Part shown: one piece after another, positions 57,514 to 64,000 of the stretch
Layout of the letters: the number at the start of each line of letters is the position of its first letter
Numbering within the stretch: position 1 is the stretch's first letter
NCBI GenBank assembly: GCA_963781265.1
Contig: CAWAFH010000018.1
Coordinates: forward strand, 806,001-870,000
Reading direction: 5' to 3'
Length of the DNA stretch: 64,000 nucleotides
Source of the DNA: WHSW01 sp963781265
GTDB taxonomy: Bacteria; Actinomycetota; Thermoleophilia; Solirubrobacterales; 70-9
Made by a program: the position numbers and the translations under genes
Notes under the pieces: model-generated
Told to the model about the DNA's origin: nothing
Databases searched by the model: none
What the model saw: only the letters and a program-made list of their open reading frames with translations

Positions 57514-58632
57514 GTGAAGCCAGGCAGGGTCAAGCAAGCGGTGAACGGGGCGCGTGAGCGCCTCGATTGGCGCACGGCCGAGGTCGCGCTCGACCCCGAC
57601 CGCCAGCGGGGTGAGATCGCTCGCACCCTCGCCTACCTGTTCGGGTTCGGCGGCCTGTTGCTCGCCTTCACCCTGGTGCTGTCCGGCGCGCCGGGGCGTG
57701 ACGAAGCCGCGATGGCGGCTGTCGCGTTCCTGGCGCTGGTCGTCGCGGCCTCGCTGATCGTTGCCTACGACCGGATGCCGATGTGGGGGCTGACCCTCGC
57801 TCCCGCTGTCGGCTCGCTGCTGGTCGGAGCGATCATCTGTTTCGCCGGCCCGGAGGCGTCGGCCGCATACGCCCTGTACTTCGCCTGGGTCGTGATCGCC
57901 GCGGCCAACTACCTCACCCGCACCGCGACCGCCCTGCACGGCGCGTTCGCGGTCATCGTCTACGCGGTCGCGATCGGGATCGCCGGCCAGGGTCCGGCGC
58001 CGGCCGGGCTGGGGATCGCGATGCTCGCCGGCACCGCCGCGGTTGCGGCGCTGGTGATGGCCGGGCTCGCCGCCCGGGTCCGAGCGCTGGTCGCGCGGCT
58101 GGAGGACGACGCCAACACCGATCCGCTCACCGGGCTCGACAACCGGCGCGCCCTGCGCCAGCAGTTCGAGCGCGAGCTGGCGCGCTCGGAGCGCAGCCGG
58201 CGCCCGCTCACGCTCGTCGTCTGCGACCTGGATCGGTTCAAGCACTTCAACGATGCCCGCGGCCACGTCGCCGGCGACGACGCGCTGCGCCGGGTCGCCG
58301 GACTGGTCGAGGAGGTGACCCGAAGCTCGGAGGCGGCGGCCCGCATCGGCGGCGAGGAATTCGCGATCCTGGCACCCGACACCGACGAGCCGGGGGCGAT
58401 CGCCCTGGCCGAGCGCCTGCGGATCGCGATCGAGAGCGAGTTCGCCGACGAGTAGCCGCCGCTGACGATCAGCTGCGGAATCGCGATCCACCGCTACGGC
58501 GGCCGCGGCGCTGCGGACCTCTTCGAGGCTGCCGACGAGGCGCTCTACGCCGCGAAGGAGGGGGGGCGAAACCGGGTCGAGGTGAACCGCTCGGCGTGGC
58601 CGCCGCTCGAGCTCGCCCGCCTGGGCGAGTGA
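57514..58632 (+). pseudogene. Membrane GGDEF diguanylate cyclase interrupted by an in-frame amber codon
   Basis: The frame codes for about six membrane helices (residues 37-190) and a GGDEF domain with D-P-L-T-G-L-D-N-R-R-A-L, C-D-L-D-R-F-K-H-F-N-D and G-G-E-E-F. A TAG at 58453-58455 ends the protein at residue 313. The same frame then continues with exactly the missing end of the domain: L-T-I-S-C-G-I-A-I-H, D-E-A-L-Y-A-A-K-E-G-G-R-N-R-V, to a TGA at 58630-58632. So one base change (for example from CAG or GAG) explains the break. As read, the product lacks the last strands and helix and may be inactive. Confidence 0.85.
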
Positions 58633-58636
58633 GCGC

Positions 58637-60631
58637 TCAGACGTCGTCCAGCTCGGCAGCTAGCGCGACGAAGTAGTCGAGCGCGGCCGGGTTGGCGAGC
58701 GAGTCGCGCGAGGCCGCGCGCTCGACCGGCGTCCCGGTGAGGATCCGCTTGACCGGCACCTCGAGCACCTTGCCGCTGAGTGTCCGGGGAACCTCGTCGA
58801 TCGCGTAGACGCGGTCGGGAACGTGGCGCGGCGAGCACTGTTCGCGGATCCGCTTCGCGATCTCCTTGGTGAGCGCCTGATCGAGGGTGGCGCCGTCGCG
58901 CAGGACCACGAACAGGGGCATCCAGCCCTCGGTGCCCGGCCTCGGGATGTCGACGACGAGGGCGTCGGTGATCTCGTCGATCGAGGCGACCGCCCGGTAG
59001 ATCTCCGAGGTCCCCATCCGGATCCCGGAGCGGTTGATGGTCGAGTCCGAGCGCCCGTAGATGATCGCCGTCCCCCGTGAGGTGATCTCGATCCAGTCGC
59101 CGTGGCGCCAGATCCCCGGGAACATCTCGAAGTACGACTCCCGGTAGCGCGAGCCGTCCGCGTCGCCCCACAAGAAGACGGGCATCGACGGCATCGGCTT
59201 GGTGATCACGAGCTCGCCGACCTCGTCGATGACCGCCTCGCCGTCCTCGTTCCAGGCCTCGACCGCGCAGCCGAGCGAGCGGCCTTGAAGCTCGCCCCGG
59301 TACACGGGCAGGATCGGCACCCCGCCGACGAACGCGGTGCAGACGTCGGTCCCGCCCGAGGTCGAGAACAGCCAGGTATCCGCGCCGACGTGGTCGTAGA
59401 TCCATTGAAAGCCCTCCGGAGCGAGCGGCGATCCAGTCGAGCCGACCGCGCGCAGCGCCGAGAGGTCACGCCCGCTCCCGGGCTCGACGGAGTCCTTCAT
59501 GCAGGCGGCGATGTAGGCGGCTGAAGTCCCGAAGCAGGTCACTCCGGTCTCGTCGGCCAGATCCCAGAGCACGCCCATGTCCGGGTGTCCCGGGCTGCCG
59601 TCGTAGAGGACGATCGACGCCCGGGTCAGCAGGACGCCGACGAGGAAGTTCCACATCATCCAGCCGGTCGTCGTGAACCAGAAGACGCGGTCGCCGGGCT
59701 GCGCGTCGAGGTGGAGGCTGAGCTTCTTCAGCTGCTCGAGGAGGATCCCGCCGTGGCCCTGGACGATCGCCTTCGGGAGGCCGGTGGTCCCGGACGAGTA
59801 CAGGACCCACAGGGGATGGTCGAACGGAACGCGCTCGAAGGTGAGCTCGGCCCCCTCGCCGGAGCCCTCCACCTCGCGCCAGCGGATCCCGTGCGCGAGC
59901 CGGGCCGGGTCGGCCTCGCGGTCCAGGTACGGGATCAGGACCGTGTGCTCGAGGCTCGGCATCGAGCGCTCGAGCTCGGCGACGACTTCGAGCCGGTCGA
60001 AGTCGCGGCCGTTGTAGGTGTAGCCGTCGACCGCCAGCAGCACCTTGGGCTCGATCTGGGCGAAGCGGTCGACAACCGTCGAGACGCCGAAGTCGGGCGA
60101 GCACGACGACCAGACGGCGCCGATCGAGGCGCTGGCGAGAAAGCCGATCAGCGCGCCCGGGGAGTTCGGCACGTAGGCGACGACGCGGTCGCCGCGCTCG
60201 ACCCCGAGCCCACGCAGGCCGGCGGCGAAGGCGGCGACTCGGCGGCGCAGCTCGCCCCAGCTGAGCTCGCCGAGCTCGCCGCCCTCAGCGCGATGGCGGA
60301 CGGCGATCTCGGCGTTGTCGCGGTCGCGGAAGACGTGCTCGGCGTAGTTGAGCGAGACGCCGGGGAACCACGCCGCGCCCGGCATCTCGTGACTGGCGAG
60401 CACGGTCGTCGGGTCGCCGTCGGCGAGCACCTCGAAGTGGTCCCAGATCGACGTCCAGAAGTCCTCGAGCGAAGCCACGGACCAGCGCTGCAGGGCGGCG
60501 TAGTCGTCGAACGAGAGGCCGCGCTCGGCCTCGAGCCAGCGCCGGTAGGCGGTCAGGTTGGAACGCTCGATCGCCTCCGGCGACGGCTCCCAGAGCAGCA
60601 CGCCGCGCTCCGCTGTCGATCCGTCGCTCAC
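58637..60631 (-). CDS. Acetoacetyl-CoA synthetase
   Basis: A 664-residue adenylate-forming enzyme that makes acetoacetyl-CoA from acetoacetate, ATP and CoA. The P-loop is L-Y-S-S-G-T-T-G-L-P-K-A-I-V-Q-G-H-G-G; F-S-T-S-G-G-T-D-V-C, G-R-S-D-S-T-I-N-R-S-G-I-R-M-G-T and the C-terminal R-T-L-S-G-K-V-L-E-V-P-V-K with the catalytic Lys are characteristic. The N-terminus includes F-W-T-S-I-W-D and G-V-S-L-N-Y-A-E, as in AACS. GTG start. It links HMG-CoA lyase product to the 3-hydroxybutyryl-CoA branch. Confidence 0.93.
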   Translation of the reverse strand: MSDGSTAERGVLLWEPSPEAIERSNLTAYRRWLEAERGLSFDDYAALQRWSVASLEDFWTSIWDHFEVLADGDPTTVLASHEMPGAAWFPGVSLNYAEHVFRDRDNAEIAVRHRAEGGELGELSWGELRRRVAAFAAGLRGLGVERGDRVVAYVPNSPGALIGFLASASIGAVWSSCSPDFGVSTVVDRFAQIEPKVLLAVDGYTYNGRDFDRLEVVAELERSMPSLEHTVLIPYLDREADPARLAHGIRWREVEGSGEGAELTFERVPFDHPLWVLYSSGTTGLPKAIVQGHGGILLEQLKKLSLHLDAQPGDRVFWFTTTGWMMWNFLVGVLLTRASIVLYDGSPGHPDMGVLWDLADETGVTCFGTSAAYIAACMKDSVEPGSGRDLSALRAVGSTGSPLAPEGFQWIYDHVGADTWLFSTSGGTDVCTAFVGGVPILPVYRGELQGRSLGCAVEAWNEDGEAVIDEVGELVITKPMPSMPVFLWGDADGSRYRESYFEMFPGIWRHGDWIEITSRGTAIIYGRSDSTINRSGIRMGTSEIYRAVASIDEITDALVVDIPRPGTEGWMPLFVVLRDGATLDQALTKEIAKRIREQCSPRHVPDRVYAIDEVPRTLSGKVLEVPVKRILTGTPVERAASRDSLANPAALDYFVALAAELDDV

Positions 60632-60644
60632 CGGCCGACTTCTA

Positions 60645-61853
60645 TCACCGCGCGCGACCGAGATCGGCGTCCAGACGGCGGATCAGCTCGAGCGCGAAGC
60701 CGTGGGCGCGGTCGAGGGCGCCGAGGTTGATCCGGTCGGGGATGTCGGTGGGGAGGTGGCGGTTCGGCGGATAGCCGTCGTCGTCGTGGCAGGTGAGCCC
60801 AAGGGCGCGGAACCCGGCGGTCCGCGCCGGCATCATCTCGCCGCCGAGGCCAGTGGCGGATCCGGCGGCCCCGAAGCGGTTGTCTCCCTCCGCGTCGGCG
60901 GTCGCGATCGCCTCGCAGAGCTCGACCAGGCGGCGGTCCATGTCGTAGCTCACCACCCAGCCGGCGGAGGTCGCGTACCGAACCCGGCCACCGCCGACCG
61001 AATCGAGCGCGACGAAGAACGTGGTCGCGCGGTCGAGCCGCTTGCGGCGGGAGCGCACGAAGGCGCGGATTCCCTCCTGGGTGCACTCGCCGCCGCCATC
61101 GAGGACGACCCAGACGTCGAGGTTGTCGGGCGGCTCGGCATCGAGCTCGGCGGCCAGCGAGATAGCTGTCGCGACGCCGGAGGCGTTGTCGTTCGCGGCG
61201 GGGACTACCTCCGACAGCTCGACGTCCACCAGGGCGAAGATGCCGACCAACAGGATCAGGGTGGGGATGAGCTGGATGACCGAGACCAGTTCGGAGTCGA
61301 TCCCCGCCATCCGCAGGCCGAGCAGCGGCACCAGGAGCACCAGCGACCAGAACAGGATCCGGTACGGACCGAGCGGCACCGGCGAGCGCGCGGCGAGCCG
61401 CGCGAAGCGCCGGGCCCGGCCCGGGGTGAACACCGCGCCGCTGCGGGCGGCGTCGAGGTGAGCGCAGAGGATCAGGGTCGCCGGGGCGGTCGGTCTCGGG
61501 CCGGGGGAGACGACGTTCTGCGAGGCGCGCCGAAAGAACAGCGACCGCAGCATGTAGAGGCGGCCGTTGAGATCCAGGTAGAGCGAGGTCGCGGCCACCA
61601 GAACGAGCCCGAACCCGAGCGCCGGGATCGAGACGGCGACCAGGCTGCCGACGAAGGCGAGCAGGCAGTGGGCGGCGTGGACGAGCGCCGCCTGCGGGTG
61701 GACGTAGGTCGGCTCGACCTCGACCCGGCGGCCGAGCCCGCGGAGCCGATCGGCCATCCGGTTCGCGGCTCGGCGCTCGGCGTCGGTGCCGGTGAGCCTG
61801 CGCTCGAACGAGCACAGCTCCCGAATGATCTCCATGCGCCCTGCCGCGTCCAC
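60645..61853 (-). CDS. M28-type metallopeptidase with internal membrane helices
   Basis: A 402-residue protein. N-terminal R-E-L-C-S-F-E-R-R-L-T-G-T-D-A-E-R-R-A-A-N-R matches M28 aminopeptidases. The zinc-site segments are C-A-H-L-D-A-A-R-S-G, A-A-N-D-N-A-S-G-V-A, G-G-G-E-C-T-Q-E-G, A-L-D-S-V-G-G and C-H-D-D-D-G-Y-P. Two helices before the catalytic part (about 58-95) and two inserted after the first metal His (about 166-214) make it a membrane protein. Where most M28 enzymes have Glu-Glu, here it is Glu-Cys, so the metal site is altered. GTG start; an ATG six codons later is possible. Confidence 0.8.
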   Translation of the reverse strand: MDAAGRMEIIRELCSFERRLTGTDAERRAANRMADRLRGLGRRVEVEPTYVHPQAALVHAAHCLLAFVGSLVAVSIPALGFGLVLVAATSLYLDLNGRLYMLRSLFFRRASQNVVSPGPRPTAPATLILCAHLDAARSGAVFTPGRARRFARLAARSPVPLGPYRILFWSLVLLVPLLGLRMAGIDSELVSVIQLIPTLILLVGIFALVDVELSEVVPAANDNASGVATAISLAAELDAEPPDNLDVWVVLDGGGECTQEGIRAFVRSRRKRLDRATTFFVALDSVGGGRVRYATSAGWVVSYDMDRRLVELCEAIATADAEGDNRFGAAGSATGLGGEMMPARTAGFRALGLTCHDDDGYPPNRHLPTDIPDRINLGALDRAHGFALELIRRLDADLGRAR

Positions 61854-61884
61854 GCGGGGGGATTATCGCCTGCGTCCGGCGGCG

Positions 61885-62652
61885 CTATCGCTTCGGGCCG
61901 ATGTGGCGGTCCATCAGCGCCACCGACTCGCGGCGCGCAACCGAGATCGTCCACCGGTTCATGCGCCGCCAGCGGACCCCGACCCGGTCGCAGAACTCGC
62001 AGAAGAGCCCGCGGATGTCGTCCGAGCGATTGCTGAACTGGTAGCGCGGATAAGCGTAGGTCCGCTTCGGGTGCCTGATCGTGTTGATCGAGCGGCAGCC
62101 GTCGGACTGGATCAGGCCGCGCAGGAACCGCCACGGATGGGTCTCGACGATCGCGCGCTGCCACGGCTCGAGCACGATCGGCCGCCGATGCTTCATCCCG
62201 GGCCCGTGCTGCGGAAACATGCACGGCCAGTGGCGGGAGAAGCTGCTGACCACATCCATGTATGAGTCGGGCGAGTGAACGACGCTGACCCGGTTTCCCG
62301 GCGCCAGCAACGAGACCGCGGCGACGCACTCATCGACGATCACCGGATATGCGCGATCGAGGAAGATCCGAAGCCGGTAGACGTCGCGCGGCCCGCTTGA
62401 GATCGTGCCGTCCCCGAGGTAGAGGCCGAGGAGGTACGCGTAGGCGAAGTCGGTGATGCCGGGGACCGGAAAGCGATAGCCGGAGCACCGCATGCAGGTC
62501 CCGCGACGCCGAGCGACCGCGGTGCTCGAGGCGCCGGCGACCCACGCTCGTAGGGTGGATCGCGACGCGCCGGTTTCTCGGGAGACGCGACTCAGCGTTG
62601 CTCCTGCGGCGATCGCCGCCACCGCCCGCTCGACTACCTCGGGCGGGTACAT
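61885..62652 (-). CDS. HTH plus LAGLIDADG-type protein
   Basis: A 255-residue protein. Residues 5-40 form a helix-turn-helix like those of transposases (A-T-L-S-R-V-S-R-E-T-G-A-S-R-S-T-L-R-A-W). A C-x2-C follows at 53-56. Two LAGLIDADG-type helices are visible: Y-L-L-G-L-Y-L-G-D81-G-T-I and F-L-R-G-L-I-Q-S-D184-G-C-R, each with the acidic residue. This is the core of a monomeric homing endonuclease or a WhiA-like derived regulator. No intron or intein host gene surrounds it. Its ATG lies 7 nt after the 3' end of tRNA-Leu on the same strand. Confidence 0.8.
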   Translation of the reverse strand: MYPPEVVERAVAAIAAGATLSRVSRETGASRSTLRAWVAGASSTAVARRRGTCMRCSGYRFPVPGITDFAYAYLLGLYLGDGTISSGPRDVYRLRIFLDRAYPVIVDECVAAVSLLAPGNRVSVVHSPDSYMDVVSSFSRHWPCMFPQHGPGMKHRRPIVLEPWQRAIVETHPWRFLRGLIQSDGCRSINTIRHPKRTYAYPRYQFSNRSDDIRGLFCEFCDRVGVRWRRMNRWTISVARRESVALMDRHIGPKR

Positions 62653-62659
62653 CCGGTCA

Positions 62660-62744
62660 TGCGGCGGGTGGGACTCGAACCCACAAGTGCTTTCGCACAG
62701 CGGCTTTTGAGACCGCCGCCTTTGCCAAATTTGGCCACCGCCGC
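62660..62744 (-). tRNA. trnL(CAA): tRNA-Leu (anticodon CAA)
   Basis: On the - strand a full class II tRNA can be folded. The acceptor stem GCGGCGG pairs with CCGCCGC; the D stem is GCC/GGC; the anticodon stem GCGGT/GCCGC encloses CTCAAAA, with anticodon CAA after U33 and A37; the long variable arm is GTGC-GAAA-GCAC; the T arm is GTGGG-TTCGAGT-CCCAC. Discriminator A is as expected for leucine. The 3' CCA is not encoded. Length is 85 nt. Confidence 0.95.
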
Positions 62745-62831
62745 TCGAGCCGACATTGTGACGACTCTAGGTGGCTTCGTTGGACCGTAAGCGCTCCAAG
62801 ACGCGCCGAAACCGCCACTAATCTGAATCGA

Positions 62832-63524
62832 ATGTGCGGGCGCTACACGCTCACCAACCCCGACCCCATGCGGCTGCGGGCGCGCTTCGACATCCTGGAG
62901 TCGGTCGAGGGCGACGACCCACCGCGCTACAACATCGCGCCCACCGATCCGGTGTTCGCGGTGCGCCGCCGCGAGGACGGCGCCCGCGACCTCGGGCGGC
63001 TGCGCTGGGGGCTGGTGCCCGGCCGCTGGGCGGAGAAGAAGGGTGGACGGCCGCTGATCAACGCCCGCGCCGAGTCGCTCAGCGAGCAGCCGGCATTTCG
63101 CGATGCGTTCCGCGACCGCCGCTGCCTGATCCCCGCGGACGGCTTCTACGAGTGGCTGACCGACGAGCGCGGCAAGCGCCCGGTCTGGCTCAGCCGTCCC
63201 GACGCCGGCCTGTTCGCGTTCGCCGGGCTCTGGGCCGAGCTGCCGAGCCGCGACGGGGACGACGTCCTGCACAGCTGCACGATCATCACCTGCGCTCCGA
63301 ACGCCCTCGTGCGCCCGATCCACAACCGCATGCCGGTGATCCTCGACCCCGCGGTCGAAGGAGCCTGGCTCGACCCCGAGCGGACCGAGTCCGAGCTGGC
63401 GGAACTGTTGGTGCCGGCGCCCGACGACCTCCTGGTCACTCGCGAGGTCGGCGACCTGGTCAACAACGTGCGCGAGGACGGCCCGGCGCTGATCGAGCCG
63501 CGCTCAGAACAGGCGCTGTTCTGA
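62832..63524 (+). CDS. SOS response-associated peptidase (YedK/HMCES, SRAP domain)
   Basis: A 230-residue SRAP protein that crosslinks to abasic sites in single-stranded DNA and protects them. The ATG is immediately followed by Cys2, the crosslinking residue (M-C-G-R-Y-T-L-T). P-R-Y-N-I-A-P-T-D, L-I-N-A-R-A-E-S-L, I-P-A-D-G-F-Y-E-W with the catalytic Glu, and I-H-N-R-M-P-V-I-L with the active His follow. Length is normal. It is divergent from tRNA-Leu. Confidence 0.95.
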   Translation: MCGRYTLTNPDPMRLRARFDILESVEGDDPPRYNIAPTDPVFAVRRREDGARDLGRLRWGLVPGRWAEKKGGRPLINARAESLSEQPAFRDAFRDRRCLIPADGFYEWLTDERGKRPVWLSRPDAGLFAFAGLWAELPSRDGDDVLHSCTIITCAPNALVRPIHNRMPVILDPAVEGAWLDPERTESELAELLVPAPDDLLVTREVGDLVNNVREDGPALIEPRSEQALF

Positions 63525-63531
63525 GCGCGCG

Positions 63532-63990
63532 CTAGGCGGGAGCCGGGGCGGCGCCCGCGTCGTCGCCGCGGCCTTCGCCGTGCAGGGGCTGGCCGCCGAT
63601 CGGCCGCTCTTCCTCGACGTGCCACTCCTGGTTGAAGCCGATCATCGCGACGGCGATCAGGATGATCTGGACCGGCACGAGGATCAGGGTCAGCAGGCCG
63701 AGCAGGTCCTCGGGCAGGGCGGGGGAGTCGAGCCCGTCCTTGGAGCGCGCGAACCAGTCCGGGGCCGCGATCGCGGCGAAGATCGCGAGGATGATCGCCA
63801 GGGCCGCTGCCACCGGCAGCACGCCTCGGTTCCACCGCATGACCAGGAACGCGAACAGGACGTACAGCGCGGCCCAGAGGATCGACATGATCCCGACGCT
63901 GGCGCCCTGCAGTCGCTCCCAGCCACCGAAGGTGACGATCAGCAACAGCGCTGCGCTCACCAACAGCACGAAGGCGATCACCGCCTTCAT
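63532..63990 (-). CDS. Small integral membrane protein
   Basis: A 152-residue protein with four predicted membrane helices (about 2-20, 33-51, 58-75, 95-118) and a hydrophilic C-terminus with G-F-N-Q-E-W-H-V-E-E-E-R and a Gly/Asp/Ala-rich end. I do not recognise a family. Start at the ATG near the right edge; the promoter lies outside the window. It ends 7 nt from the convergent SRAP gene. Confidence 0.7.
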   Translation of the reverse strand: MKAVIAFVLLVSAALLLIVTFGGWERLQGASVGIMSILWAALYVLFAFLVMRWNRGVLPVAAALAIILAIFAAIAAPDWFARSKDGLDSPALPEDLLGLLTLILVPVQIILIAVAMIGFNQEWHVEEERPIGGQPLHGEGRGDDAGAAPAPA

Positions 63991-64000
63991 CGTCTTCGAC

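Overview
The window is a stretch of very GC-rich chromosome with G or C at most third codon positions, frequent GTG and TTG starts, and genes packed with 1-8 nt overlaps. It carries a coenzyme F420 biosynthesis set (FbiC fusion, CofD, CofC, CofE), an F420-dependent NADP reductase and a luciferase-like F420 oxidoreductase, as well as ClpS, a DivIVA-domain protein, a LAGLIDADG/HTH protein and many acyl-CoA enzymes. This points to an actinobacterium; a deep-branching soil lineage such as Thermoleophilia (Solirubrobacterales) is my inference, not shown by a marker gene. I see no phage, IS element, CRISPR array or plasmid function, and no stretch over 300 bases lacks a gene.

Layout. 1-1043: end of a GDP-mannose dehydratase gene and an acetyltransferase. 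1128-6658: acyl-CoA dehydrogenase, SDR, two SCP2-like proteins, an AlkZ-type winged-helix protein, a MaoC hydratase and NTF2-like proteins. 6655-16407: F420 oxidoreductase, SRPBCC protein, heparinase-like lyase, HAD phosphatase, glycosyltransferase, a B12-dependent MeaA-type acyl-CoA mutase, MBL hydrolase. 16492-27022: secreted protein, ClpS, LysR regulator, a secreted PQQ-type sugar dehydrogenase with PKD and RTX-like repeats, a crotonyl-CoA carboxylase/reductase-like enzyme, phospholipase D-like and LOG proteins, a coiled-coil nuclease-fold protein. 27082-28188: a 55-bp triplicated repeat and a YgfZ-type folate protein. 28209-32642: a metal operon (multicopper oxidase, ZIP transporter, DtxR regulator, NRAMP transporter) behind a perfect palindromic operator. 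32668-37519: c-di-GMP protein, solute-binding lipoprotein, pyrophosphatase, aquaporin. 37598-44845: FbiC, an alcohol dehydrogenase, two cupins and the npdG-cofD-cofC-cofE run. 44894-52505: SDR, DHFR-like, AbiEi/DUF559 protein, HMG-CoA lyase, OsmC, 3-hydroxybutyryl-CoA dehydrogenase, DivIVA, acyl-CoA carboxylase. 52543-63990: TSUP permease, MTA phosphorylase-like and MTA deaminase-like enzymes, second carboxylase, diguanylate cyclase, acetoacetyl-CoA synthetase, M28 peptidase, LAGLIDADG protein beside tRNA-Leu(CAA), SRAP-domain protein, membrane protein.

Two metabolic themes recur. First, F420 is made and used here. Second, acetoacetyl-CoA synthetase, 3-hydroxybutyryl-CoA dehydrogenase, Ccr-like reductase, MeaA-like mutase, MaoC hydratase, acyl-CoA dehydrogenase, carboxylases and HMG-CoA lyase together could serve C4/C5 acyl-CoA metabolism resembling the ethylmalonyl-CoA pathway, although they are scattered rather than in one operon.

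Notable oddities: many genes have a TAnnnT hexamer 6-10 nt before the start codon, which suggests widespread leaderless transcripts; clpS has no ordinary start codon; cofD and an NTF2-like gene each carry an apparent one-base insertion and a GGDEF gene carries an in-frame amber codon; a 45-residue frame looks like a thioesterase with its middle deleted; and the AbiEi/DUF559 gene has an inverted repeat spanning its start codon. All functional calls rest on motif recognition by eye, without database searches.
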